64,000 bases of DNA from Arctopsyche grandis (taxonomy: Eukaryota > Arthropoda > Insecta > Trichoptera > Hydropsychidae): the NCBI RefSeq assembly GCF_051622035.1, contig NC_135367.1, forward strand, positions 13,444,501 through 13,508,500, read 5' to 3'. The position numbers were made by a program, and so were the translations under genes. The notes under the pieces were generated by a model. That model was not told where the DNA came from and made no database searches. It worked only from the letters and a program-made list of their open reading frames with translations. How positions within the stretch are numbered: the first letter of the stretch is position 1; each line of letters begins with the position of its first letter. Of this stretch, positions 1-9,757 are shown one piece after another.

Positions 1-28
1 GTGTTCACATGTGTGGCACGGGTATTTG

Positions 29-216
29 GGTTCGGTGATTACTGGTCACAAAGTCACTAAAATCTCTATAACGGAACATCTGGCAGCCGAAAAGTCCATC
101 ATACTAACAATAACTATCATACTAACGAGAACTTGAGTGCCAAAGATTGTGTATTCGCAATTTTCATGGCAAAAATTGTCTTTGTGACCACGGCAAAGTG
201 ACGAATAGTCCTGTAG
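29..216. repeat. Short interspersed element, GGTTCGGTGATT family, copy 1
   Basis: Begins GGTTCGGTGATTACTGG. It shares the block ACTAAAATCTCTATAA..GGAACATCTGG and a following stretch with 3343-3531, and resembles blocks at 31909-31992 and 45334-45405 (both reverse) and 52207-52300. No coding capacity is seen. The right end is approximate. Confidence 0.6.
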
Positions 217-229
217 GAATCTCGTCATC

Positions 230-401
230 GTCATCGTCATCGAAACATTCGAGAATATTCCACAACAACTAACCACATTCCTCGCAGAACTCGCACACGT
301 AAACAACACGTGCACTTCTTGGAATCAATCGCCAAAACCTTCGAGACAGTTCCACCCCTCACACTCGAGCGGAACAAAACCAGTCGAAGCACACCTGCAG
401 C
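230..401 (+). mobile_element. Gypsy-type LTR fragment, left part, split by a hAT insertion
   Basis: The sequence resumes after the hAT element at 1788. Both parts contain variants of CGAGCGGAAC followed by CCAGTCGA and CACACC, showing that they belong to one repetitive LTR-like sequence. The left boundary is uncertain. Confidence 0.5.
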
Positions 402-1787
402 CAGTGGCGGACTGGGACTGAAATCAGTGCATGCCAGGAGTCAAAGGGGGCCCACCCAGGGTTAAAAAAAATTGTCCCCCCCCCATATAACAAAATTTTC
501 TTCTTTCCACCACGCTAAAATTCAAGGGAAAAAATAAATGAAATTTTCAAAAATGGGAATAAACAAATTTAGGTACAAGAAAAATGGCAAAAGCAAAATA
601 GATCCATAAATTTCATTGTATATTTCGTTTTAACCCTTGTCCTGGGTAAATAGAATGCGGCATAAAAGCGGCTTTTTCAGCTTTTTCTTGGGGGGGGGGG
701 GGGGGGGGCAGGCAAAGATTGGTCAAATAGAATTTTTTTTCAAAAAATCTTTTTTATATCGGAATAAAAATGGAAAATATCCTTTACTTTATTGCATTAT
801 AAAATATGAAAAAATAAGCTTATTTTTGAAAAAGTAATTATAAAAAAATATGTAAAAAAAGAAAAAAGCGCCGCCGGCGAAAATTTTTTTCCACAAATCT
901 TCACATGGTCAACATTAATCGACCATCAAACTGAGTCATCAAAAACTATCAATAAACTTAATTTCTACCAACTGTCTTTTCACTTTATCTATGTACATAC
1001 ATATGTACATACGTAATAACAATAGATAAAGTTTTTTTTTGTTTTTCTTCAAAGCACATAGCAGCGACTATTTTATTAGTTACCCAAAAGTAACATACAT
1101 AAGAAATAAACGTAGCACTCATAGATCCTTAGTATCTCATTAATCATTAAATTCAAAAAAATGCATAATACTTTCAATTAATGTCAATCGAAAATCGGGA
1201 TTTTTGGGAGGGGGCCCCTATCCTATATTTCTATTTACATGGATGTGTCTAGATTAGGAATAGATTTTATATTCGGAAACTGTTTAAATTTGTGTATTTG
1301 AATCTTACTATATCATCGAAGTATAATCAAATGTTATTTTGAAAATATGAAGTAAATTTAAATCGCTGGTTTATGATGAATCGTCGTATCAAAATTGTTT
1401 TAAGCAATTCTGTTTATATTATTCACGTAAATTTGTTTATTCCCATTTTTATTTCAGTAGTTAGTTGTTACATAGGTATTTGTATATACATAATATTGAC
1501 GTTGGAAATGGGCCCGGCAAAAGGGCCCACGCAAATGTTGAAACTTACATTTCGAGCCTAATAAAAAAAGTTAACCGATCCTTGGGCTGTTAAAGCAGGT
1601 ATTAGTTGTTTGTGTATATCGTAAGAAATTTATTTTGTTGAAATACCCAAACTTTAGGTCCCAAAGTTGCAATATCCTATAAATAGTTAAAAAGCTATTT
1701 AATTTTACTGAGGGCCCATATTTTCTAACAGATAATGGGGCCCACATGCCATCGGGCATGTTCGCTTGTATGGCCAGTCCGCCACTG
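402..1787. mobile_element. Non-autonomous hAT element, 1386 bp
   Basis: The ends are inverted: CAGTGGCGGACTGG at 402 and CCAGTCCGCCACTG ending at 1787. They are flanked by a perfect 8-bp target duplication CCTGCAGC (394-401 and 1788-1795), the hallmark of hAT transposition. There is no recognisable transposase; the interior is AT-rich with a long G run near 691-708 and GGGCCC-rich patches near 447, 1213 and 1512. It is probably mobilised in trans by a related hAT. The perfect ends and duplication suggest a fairly recent insertion. Confidence 0.9.
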
Positions 1788-2397
1788 CCTGCAGCCATTA
1801 AACTAAACTCAAGCGGAACGCCCCTACCAGTCGAGCGGAACCAAAACGGTCGAGGCACACCGCAGCCATTAAACTACATCGAGCGGAACGGCGCCAATCA
1901 TTCCAGAAAATTCTACCCCTCGACAAAAGCACATTCCTCGCTTACGCATCAACAACCACCACCATGGGTCAGGCGATACCAGAAATACTATAAAAGGAGG
2001 TACAACCCCAACAACGCCAGTCGACCCACAGCAGCAAGCGTCGACACACAGCAGCAGACCAGTCGACATCCAGCTCCTGACCTGCCACCACTACACTACG
2101 TGGACTTGGAAGATCAACCAGCCGAACGAGCCAGCAACACACTGCCGTATCCAGAGACCTTCCGAACATAGCCGAACGCCGAGCCAGCAACACACTGCCG
2201 CATCCAGAGACCTTCTGAACATAGCTGAATGCCGAGCCAGCGACACTCTACCATATCCAGAGACCGCTGAACGACATACTTTTGCCCAATTATAATACCT
2301 TTGTACAACCATAGGCAAACAATAAAACTTTATTAAAACAAGCACAACAGTGTTTCGTTAGGCTGGGATACGGTCAACACACAGTACCCCGCCTACA
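1788..2397 (+). mobile_element. Gypsy-type LTR fragment, right part
   Basis: Continues the LTR-like sequence interrupted at 401. It carries three tandem repeats (2121-2170, 2171-2223, 2224-2278), a polyadenylation signal AATAAA at 2321-2326 and an end in GCCTACA. The same kind of end is seen at 14355 and, reversed, at 20553. An open frame at 1746-2171 crosses the hAT boundary and is not a gene. Confidence 0.6.
2121..2278 (+). repeat. Three tandem 50-55 bp repeats in the LTR
   Basis: Each unit contains GAGCCAGC followed by ACAC and CATATCCAGAGACC-like sequence. The units are 50, 53 and 55 bp and progressively diverged. Such arrays are common in the U3 part of LTRs, where they often hold promoter or enhancer sites; that role is inference. 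Confidence 0.8.
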
Positions 2398-2639
2398 GTC
2401 CAATTACCAGTATTTGATACTATTGTCACATATTTGATCACTTAAGTGCGCTTTGACGTTCCGTGTCGGTTTTTTAGCGCACATCAAAGGGATAAAAGTC
2501 CAAATGTTTGTGTGCCTGCCACACTGCGCGAAGCCCAGTTGCGCGAGCCTAGTTGATCAAATCTTTGAACATATATCTGGTAGATATAACAATATGTGAC
2601 CAAATGTGTGAGCAAAGTCTTCAAAGAAGTGATCACTTG

Positions 2640-2960
2640 ATCAGTTGAGTTTTTAAGAGGGTCGTTTATTTATATTCAGTATACAAGTTTATTACAAGCA
2701 TAGTATATTCGCGGGGAAGTGGGCTAGTTGTACACTTCAGCGAAATGGCTGGCTGTACTGCTGGCTGAACTGCTCTGGATTATATACTGGTTCAGTGATG
2801 TCATAATGATTTCAGGAGTTCCTATTAGCTGAAGGTTGTCCTTTGTCTCCGAATGATGAAATCATGCTTCTGGAAGTTTCTACGGGCATGTAATTCAGGT
2901 CAGGTCATTGTGTAGCTGTACCTCGAGGTCGCTCGGTGTGCGATGGAGTAATATAGACTC
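2640..2960 (-). mobile_element. Solo-LTR-like fragment, gypsy type
   Basis: 2707-2892 aligns with 12246-12425: both have GGGGAAGTGGGCTAGTT, CTCTGGATTATA, GTGATGTCAT and CTTCTGGAAGTTTC in the same order. On the minus strand it continues into a CTCTTAAAAACTCAAC segment like that after the AATAAA at 12999. No coding sequence adjoins it. 2398-2639 holds no recognised feature. Confidence 0.6.
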
Positions 2961-3262
2961 ATATTTAAAAGAAATTTATGAATATTTTTTACTTTTAAAA
3001 ACTATTAAAAAAAAACAAAACTTCTCTATATTAGCTCTATATTACGTATATGCTTACTGCAAAATTCGCCGGAATAGCGTGTGATATGCTTTCTCAAAGA
3101 AATTGCAATCAATGTTGACTATTCTTCAGTAGGTCAGTATTTATATTAAACGGTCAGTATTTATATTAAATGGTCAGTACTTAAACATAAATGATCAGTA
3201 TTAATGTTAAATGGTAAGTTTTATTTTGAAGAATGCTCATTATTACTTTTTGGTTGGCATAT

Positions 3263-3342
3263 ATTTTTTTTTATTTTATTTTTTATTTTATTTATTGAAA
3301 AATCAACAGACAACATATATACAAGATTGATACAATCTTGAT
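3263..3342 (-). mobile_element. Severely 5'-truncated LINE tail
   Basis: On the minus strand it reads GTTGTCTGTTGATTTTTCAA followed by an (AAATAAAA)n-like tail. This matches the 3' end of the LINE at 17543-18800, so it is a tail-only insertion of that family. Confidence 0.6.
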
Positions 3343-3531
3343 GGTTCGGTGATTATTGCCCACAAAGCGCTCGCCCAACAATCACTAAAATCTCTATAAA
3401 AGAACATCTGGCAGCCAAAAAGTCCATCATACTAACAATAACTATCATACAAACGAAAACTCGAATGCCAAATATTCCGTATTCGCGATTTTCATGGAAA
3501 AAATTAGCTTTTAGGTGATCGCAATGTGCGT
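3343..3531. mobile_element. Short inverted-terminal element, GGTTCGGTGATT family, copy 2
   Basis: Starts GGTTCGGTGATTATTGCCCA; the reverse complement of its right end reads TTGGATTATTACGCACATTG, an imperfect inverted terminal repeat. Flanks ATCTTGAT and ATATTGAT look like an 8-bp target duplication with one mismatch; the unoccupied copy near 46410 has GATCTTGATAG. The right boundary is approximate. Confidence 0.6.
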
Positions 3532-3728
3532 AATAATCCAATTAACGATATTGATAGACAATTCCATTCAACAGGCATTGCTATTTGCTCTGGCGAATAG
3601 CAAAGCCTGTACGACAGATTTCAGATTTTTGTCCGTTTGTTATTTATACTAATATTTGATAATATAATACTGACCATTTTGTTAATAAAATACTGGCCGA
3701 AAACTGCTTTATATATGTACTTACCGAC

Positions 3729-3908
3729 GGTTCGGTGATTACTGGTAGTTGACCGATTTTAGGGTATGACCAGTTTTCTCGTGACTGATTTTAGGGTGTG
3801 ACCAGTTTTCTCGTGACCAGTTTTAGTGTGACAGGTGATCATGTGTGAGCGATCTAGAGCGACCGGTTGTCCTGTGACTGGTTTACATATGACTAGTAGT
3901 CGTTTACC
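3729..3908. mobile_element. 180-bp non-autonomous element with 9-bp direct flanks
   Basis: Starts GGTTCGGTGATTACTGG and ends GTCGTTTACC. Both sides carry CTTACCGAC (3720-3728 and 3909-3917), a likely target duplication. The interior repeats TTTTAGGGT.TGACCAGTTTTCTCGTGAC. It interrupts the composite repeat, so it is younger than it. Confidence 0.65.
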
Positions 3909-4117
3909 CTTACCGACATCGAATAAAATACTGGCCATTTAATTTGTTGCCCATACCTATAGCATTCCTGTAATGCTAATATTGGCAGCTTGGTTACATG
4001 TCAAGTATGTGTTCAAACGTCAGCATCGTATGTGGGACGCCGTGTAATTTGACAGATAACTGTTGTTGATTGAATATAAAAACTATATATATAGAGAAGT
4101 AAGAGACGGGAGGGAGA

Positions 4118-5651
4118 ATGGAGTGTCGTCTTTGTCTTCATACTGAACCAGCTCCGTCTTCAATTTCCATCCATACTAACAAATCATTAGTTGAAAGCAT
4201 TCATAACTGCAGTCAGCTATGGGTCAGTTGTTTAATTATGAGTGATAAATGTATAAATAAACGGTGAAAATAATAATGTTTCTATTTCAGATAAAAAAAT
4301 TCAAAGGAATGCCAAACACGATATGTCAGTCTTGTAACTCGAATATTAAAATGTTTAATAGTTTTAAAAATGCCTGCATCCGAAATGATAAAATTTCGAG
4401 AGCCAAGGCTGAGGGTAAAAATGTTAAATCAGAAGAAGTAATACTCGATGATTTAGTTTGGGAGAATGAATCTGCATGCATTGGTCTCTTATCACGTAAT
4501 AATGTAATGGTTGACATAAAGTGCTTTGAACAACAGAATTCCAGTCTAGAAGGAGAAAGGCTAAACATCAATAAATTGTTGGTAACTAATGAATCAACGC
4601 ATAATATTACCGAAGGGAGTTTAACAAAGGTAATCGCTGTTTATAATTAATAGTTCCTTATACTAAAATTGAAATTTCTTTGTGATTTCAACTTCTACAA
4701 TTATTTTCTTTTGTCACATTTCAGAGTTTAACAAGTAATTTTTCCGATAATACAGTCTGCGTTGCACCTGGTTATCAACATAATATTGATACAAAAAAAC
4801 TTATCATCGAAGTATCAAAGAAGAAATGTTTGTGGGACTCCACAGCTAACGACTTCAAAAATCGTGAAACTAGACTAACTTCCTGGTTGGAAATAGCTGC
4901 AAAACTAGTCCGAAACTATGACAGCTTAAACGAAGAAGACAAAAAGAGAATAAGTAGGGAAAATTCGTTTTATTTTCAAAAACAGTCTTTTTGGCTATAA
5001 TAAAATCAAATTGAATGTCGAATTTTATTCCGAAATCCGTAGAAAGTTGTTATATTAATTATCGATCACTCAATTACAGAAATACAAAATTTCGAAAAAT
5101 ATAAATTCATATTTGCAAAAATTTGCTAGTTTAATCGCCATAAAGTTTTCGACAGAGGATCTAAAATCTTATAACTGTGTATATACATATCTACATCCAT
5201 AGATTTTATTTTGAAATTCTAATTAGGTGTACTTTTTAATTTTTCAGTTAGTAAAGTTCAATACCAGTGGAAACATGCTCGAGACTGTTATAATAAAACT
5301 CGATTAGCGAAGAGACATTTAAAATCTGATTCAGAAACAGAATTAGCAAAAACATACATATTTTATGAGCACCTTCGATTCTTAGATAAATTAAAGGAAT
5401 CAGAAGTTCTTCCATTAACGAAAGCTTCCATTGAAAGCTCAAAAAAACTGAAGGCAAGAGAAATAAAAAGGCGAAAGTTTGAAAACGACGCAGATTTTAA
5501 AAATAAATTGTACAATAGTGATATTGAATTTTTCCAATCGACACTCCCCATAGTACGTGAACTCAATGAACAAGAGAAATTCCTGTTCAGATCGAATGTC
5601 ATTGATGAGCTACTAAAAATTAAACACAAGAAAGCTCGTTTACTAAAATAA
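4118..5651 (+). CDS. ZAD-MADF-BESS nuclear protein (four exons)
   Basis: Exons 4118-4222, 4291-4629, 4725-4953 and 5248-5651 join through GT..AG introns (phases 0, 0, 1) into a 358-residue protein. Residues 1 to about 70 form a ZAD, an arthropod zinc-binding dimerisation domain: CRLC at 3-6 and CQSC at 47-50. About 174-260 resembles MADF, a Myb-like DNA-binding domain: a basic LIIEVSKKKCLWD start, a WLEIA segment and the WKHARDCY pattern, split by intron 3. The last 45 residues, with FFQSTLPIVRELNEQEK, resemble BESS, a protein-interaction motif. There are no C2H2 fingers. It is probably a sequence-specific transcription regulator; targets are unknown. The first intron sits inside the ZAD exactly as in the two ZAD finger genes in this window, which supports the start. 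The reading frame is intact. ZAD and MADF calls are strong; BESS is weaker. Confidence 0.85.
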
Positions 5652-5756
5652 AAATTCCAATATTTTAGATAACATCACCTGATTATTTCAAAATTAATTT
5701 TAAAATCGGAACATTACAAATTTTGATCTTATTGAAATAATTCGTACAATCGTACA

Positions 5757-6284
5757 ATGGGTGATTGTTGTCTCATGTGGCGTCAACTTTGTTTCTATGC
5801 GATTAATCGCATCGAAAAAAGATTCGCTAGCTTAGAGCAGTTGCTGCGAAGCTCATCATATCCAGTACTTGCTAGAGGTGATGTGCCGCCTCCTCCTGTC
5901 TCTTCTGTTGCTGATGTAGCTGGGGTGATCGGTCACTCCAGGCATAAGAAGAGGAAGGGACGTAAGACTGGTTACCATCTTGGTGTTGGTGGGTCTGGAC
6001 AACAGATTGCCCGATCTTCTTTGGCTGAGCAACCTCCACTTCGGCGGAATTTCGAAGTGGGAACAGCGGCTGCTGGTGTTATTACTTCAGTAAAAAGACT
6101 TGTACATCTATGGAACATCTCTTTGGGCACATCGTGTGATGATGTCTTGGCACACGTTACTGCCATTTGTGGAAGTAAGGACAACATCGTTGTTCTATCC
6201 CTTAATGCTCGTGGAACTTATGCTTCCTTTAAGGTCTCAGTTCCTGCTTCTGTGGCTGATCTCTTATTTAAATCTTGTTCTTAG
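5757..6284 (+). pseudogene. LINE ORF1 protein, copy 1 (C-terminally broken)
   Basis: A 175-codon frame opening MGDCC.MWR, parallel to copy 2 at 8271. It has a basic stretch (KKRKGRK) and an RRM-like segment with ICGSKDNIVV and FKVSVPASVADLLF. It stops where copy 2 continues with GSWPAGVHFG, and the following sequence encodes PAGAHFGKY-like residues in frame after the stop. ORF1 proteins bind element RNA; that function is family knowledge. Not a host gene. Confidence 0.75.
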
Positions 6285-6609
6285 CCTGCTGGTGCCCACT
6301 TTGGGAAATATAGGGATTGGGGAAGAAGTAATAGGAATGATGGAAGTAAATCTACTACCGCCTCCACTTCTCTGTCTCCAATTGAAGATGTGTCATCGAA
6401 TGTCCTGCGCCCTAACGTCACGTTCGCGGAGGCATGTTCTGGAGCTAGTTGCTTGACGCTCTCCATGGACACTTCTGCTACTGTTGGTGATTCGACTGTG
6501 GCAGCGGTCTCTGTGGCGTCGATCCATGCCGCTTCTCTTGCATCTTCTTCATTTACCCGTTCAAGTGCATCTATTACAACAGACACCATAATTTCTGGTC
6601 CTCATAGTC

Positions 6610-8190
6610 GTGATACTGTATTGTGATACTGCATTGACTGTTGGGGTTTCTTCTCCCTCTTCTGCTTTGTCTCCGTTGGCTGATCCTGTGACTGCTAAAC
6701 AGTCATTTCTTGCAACAAAGAGACTCACGCGCCAGACGGATAAATTGAAAATTGGTGCTATATTACCAAAACGTAGTGTTTGTGACGATATGGTGGCGCT
6801 GACCGAAACATGGTTAACGCCTTCGTTTTTAGATTCGGAATTATTTGACTCATCATGGACAGTACATCGTCGGGACAAAAAAGGACGAGGGGGTTGGGGA
6901 GTTATATTTGCTTATCGTATCTGGTTGCCATCTGTCAGTATGAAGAACTGTGGAACTCCTTCTGGTGAGGACTTATGGGTGAGAGTCGATTTTGTATCTT
7001 TGTTTTTTTGTGTTTTTTACATTCCGGCCGCTGCGAATGAGGATGTATATGACTTATTGTTTACGAATATGATGAATGTACGCGATTTTATGAATGAGCG
7101 TGACATTTTGTTAATAATGGGTGATTTTAATTTGCCTAGTACTGATTATTTCTTATTGCGACTTAGTACAGGTTGGTTCATTAGTCCAAGTATACTCGAT
7201 ATTATGTAAGTGAATAAATCTAATGTGTCGGCAACGATGATCCAATGCCCAAAAGAAACTGCGATCATCCCTGAGGACCTATGTATATCATGATACATTA
7301 CAAATTGAGCTTCTGTTTTTATCTTCTGTGAGAGCGGCTTCAGCTTGTTCATCTGTGGGGATTTCATCATTGCGATAGAATTTTGCTCGTATTGATTCTG
7401 AATTAATTTTTAATGAGGTTCGTGCTATTGACTGACGCCAAATGTACCTCATGAATACTGATGATGTTGTTGAATTTATGTATGAATCACTTTATAATAT
7501 ATTTGATAGTTATGTTCCTCGGTTCATCAGTTATCCTAATTCAGAACTACCTCGTCGGGTTTTCCCACCGCGGTTTGGGTACAAACTTATAAGAGATATA
7601 TACGTGCAAAATGGTTATCTCATAGAAGATGGAAACGTAGCCAATCATTTCGTGACTATGAGAAATTCCGGATTCTTAGGAAGATCGTGAAACGTGGTGT
7701 GCGTGAGCGATATACTGTCTGTCTCAAAGAGATGGAGAGTACTATCGCGAGTAATCCTCGCCACATTTTCAGATTGATTAGGAGTCTTATATTTCACATG
7801 GCCTTGAGCATTCAGTCTCATATAGTAATACAAATTATGAAGGTCTTGAAATCGCTAATGCTTTTGCTACATTTTTTAGCTCTGTCTTTGATCAGAGAAT
7901 ACCATCCCTTGATGCTAATTTGACTTCCCAAATTGGTGCTGAGGGTGTCGATATAGACATTCCACGGGTCTCGCTTGGAGATGTTAGGATGGCAATTTTG
8001 AAGCTGAAGGGGTCTGTTGGGCCTGATGGTGTGCCCCCTGAAGTATTAAAGGCGTGTTATAATTCGCTCTTAGAACCTCTCTTTAACCTTATTCTTGGTT
8101 CTGGTAATTATCCTGAAAAATGGAAATTATCTAGAGTCATTCCTATTCATAAAAGTGGCTCTAAAAATGACGACGTTAAATTATTCTATG
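6610..8190 (+). pseudogene. LINE ORF2 remnants, copy 1: endonuclease and start of reverse transcriptase
   Basis: Pieces in shifting frames: 6781-7180 has ALTETWL, FDSSWTVHRRD, SGEDLWVRVD and the catalytic GDFNLP of apurinic-type endonucleases; 7442-7690 has a linker region; 7920-8180 has the N-terminal reverse-transcriptase pattern GPDGVPPEVLK and WKLSRVIPIHKSGSK. The catalytic YADD box is absent because the copy ends first. The join between ORF1 and ORF2 has lost the YYQNVRGLRTK segment present in copy 2. Dead. Confidence 0.75.
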
Positions 8191-8270
8191 CTGTTAAGGA
8201 TGAGAAGCAGTATAATTTTATAATATATAGCAGTATAATTATATATAGCAGTATAATTTGAATTTTCACA

Positions 8271-9305
8271 ATGGGCGATTGTTGTAACATGTGGCGTGAA
8301 CTATGTGTCAATGCAATTGATCGTATTGAGAAAAGATTTTCATCCTTAGAGCAGTTAATACGAGGCTTGAATTCTCCTGTACTTATTAGAAGTGTTGTGC
8401 CTTCTCCTTCTGTTTCTCTCGTTGCTGATGCAGCCGTGAAGATGGGCAAAAAGAAAAGAAATAGGCGTAAATCTGGTCTGCGAATTAATCATGAAAAACC
8501 TGGACAACCCGCATTACCTGACCGACCTTCGGCTGAACAACCTCCACTTAGACGTAAATTTGAGGTGGGAACAGCAGCTTCTGGAATTATTGTTTCCGTC
8601 AAAAGGAATGTCAATATACATATATGGAAGCTCTCATTGGACACTTCGTGTGACGAGGTTTTGACTCACGTTAGTGCCATCTGTGGATTAAAGGATGGCA
8701 TTGTGGTTTCCCCTCTTAATGCACGAGGATCTTATACATCCTTTAAGGTATCTGTTCCTGCTTCTGTCGCTGGCCTGTTATTTTCTGCTGGTTCTTGGCC
8801 TGCTGGTGTTCATTTTGGTAGATTTAAAGATTGGGGAATGAGCATTAAGAATATAAAATCTAATACTAATACTACTTCTATGTCTGCCACTGACGTTGTT
8901 TCATCATTAGAGCTGCGCCCAAGTGTTTCATTTGCTGATGTTTGTACGGGAGCTGCTAGATGTTTGAAGCCTGATATTAAAACTACGTCTGCAAGTATTA
9001 GTGAATCTTCTATGGAAACGGTCGCAGTGACGTCGATGTTTGCCTCTTCTCCTACATCTGCCTGCTCAAATGGTCCTGATAGTCGTGATTCTGTTGTGAC
9101 TGTGTTGGCTTCTTCTTCTGCTTCCTCTTCCGTTTCGTCTCCATTGGCTCAACCTCCGTTGGCTCAATCAAAACTGCCATTTCTTGTCTCAAAGAAAGTC
9201 ACGCGCCAAACTGGGAGACCGAAAATTGGTAATTTATTACCAAAATGTACGAGGTCTCAGGACAAAGCTGGCTGCGTTGAATTCAGCCGTTTCTACTATT
9301 TGTGA
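8271..9305 (+). CDS. LINE ORF1 protein, copy 2 (344 residues)
   Basis: An intact frame from MGDCCNMWRE. It has an N-terminal helical region, a basic KKKRNRRK stretch (about 58-66), a conserved block from EQPPLRR to GVHFGRFKDWG (about 88-190) resembling an RNA-binding fold, and a long Ser/Thr/Ala-rich C-terminal region. Its last 120 nt overlap the start of ORF2 in another frame, a layout consistent with translational coupling or frameshifting (inference). It is a transposon protein, not host. Confidence 0.7.
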   Translation: MGDCCNMWRELCVNAIDRIEKRFSSLEQLIRGLNSPVLIRSVVPSPSVSLVADAAVKMGKKKRNRRKSGLRINHEKPGQPALPDRPSAEQPPLRRKFEVGTAASGIIVSVKRNVNIHIWKLSLDTSCDEVLTHVSAICGLKDGIVVSPLNARGSYTSFKVSVPASVAGLLFSAGSWPAGVHFGRFKDWGMSIKNIKSNTNTTSMSATDVVSSLELRPSVSFADVCTGAARCLKPDIKTTSASISESSMETVAVTSMFASSPTSACSNGPDSRDSVVTVLASSSASSSVSSPLAQPPLAQSKLPFLVSKKVTRQTGRPKIGNLLPKCTRSQDKAGCVEFSRFYYL

Positions 9306-9507
9306 TGATATGGTAGCACTAACGGAAACATGGTTGACTTCATCATTTTTTGATGTTGAACTTTTTGATTCTTCCTGGAGGGTGCATCGTCGCGATAGAG
9401 TAGATCGACGTGGTGGTGGTGTATTATTTGCTTGTCTTGATTGGTTTCGGTCAGTCCGGATGACAAATTTTGAAACTCTATCTGGTGAGGACTTATGGAA
9501 TTCATAA
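9184..9507 (+). pseudogene. LINE ORF2 start, copy 2: endonuclease fragment
   Basis: Contains YYQNVRGLRTK, ALTETWL and FDSSWRVHRRDR, the start of an apurinic-type endonuclease, then GEDLW. It is cut by a deletion immediately after, before the catalytic GDFN motif, so it is inactive. Confidence 0.75.
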
Positions 9508-9693
9508 CTTGAAAATCATAATCGAGAAAGAATATTACGAAATACAAAAACCTTGTAAACATAGAATGAATTCAAGACGATAAACGATATATAATAATAA
9601 TAATAATTATTTTTAGTTGTTTGTGTATATATATGTTTTGTTTTTGTTATGTCTAATTTATTATTTTGTTTCTTGTCTTTTCTGTTATATTTT

Positions 9694-9757
9694 TGACCAT
9701 TGTGGCGCATTAGGAATTCCTGTAATGCTACAACGGTCCAAACTTTAAATAAATAAT
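9694..9757 (+). repeat. LINE 3' terminal hairpin and tail
   Basis: Stem GACCATTGTGGC (9695-9706) pairs with GCTACAACGGTC (9727-9738) with two wobble or mismatched positions. The loop contains GCATTAGGAATTCCTGTAATG. An AAATAAATAA tail follows. The same hairpin occurs at 10585-10627, 27334-27379 (reverse), 52536-52580 (reverse) and 52870-52913. Confidence 0.8.

Larger units (their letters stand above)
3131..3962 (+). repeat. Composite repeat: GTCAGTATTTATATTAAA element with nested insertions
   Basis: Segments 3131-3262, about 3541-3719 and 3918-3962 align in order with the uninterrupted copy at 46246-46625. The intervening parts are later insertions: a LINE tail (3263-3342), a short element (3343-3531) and another short element (3729-3908). 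The 5' part repeats GGTCAGTATTTATATTAAA-like units. Confidence 0.75.
5728..8222 (+). mobile_element. LINE copy 1, 3'-truncated and decayed
   Basis: Contains ORF1 and pieces of ORF2 (endonuclease, start of reverse transcriptase) of one non-LTR retrotransposon. It breaks off within the reverse transcriptase and is followed by three copies of AGCAGTATAATT (8206-8260) and then the start of copy 2. The frames are disrupted. The clade is not decided; the apurinic-type endonuclease and TAAA tail suit the Jockey/CR1 group. Confidence 0.8.
8257..9757 (+). mobile_element. LINE copy 2, internally deleted
   Basis: The 5' part (ORF1 and the first third of the endonuclease) runs to about 9504, where GTGAGGACTTATGG is joined abruptly to unrelated-looking sequence. 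A LINE 3' end with the conserved hairpin (9695-9738) and a TAAATAAATAA tail follows. This is a deletion derivative with both termini kept. Confidence 0.65.

Noticed and set aside
1571-2345. Several overlapping open frames on both strands
   Set aside because: They overlap an LTR fragment with tandem repeats and the hAT boundary, and none shows a domain.
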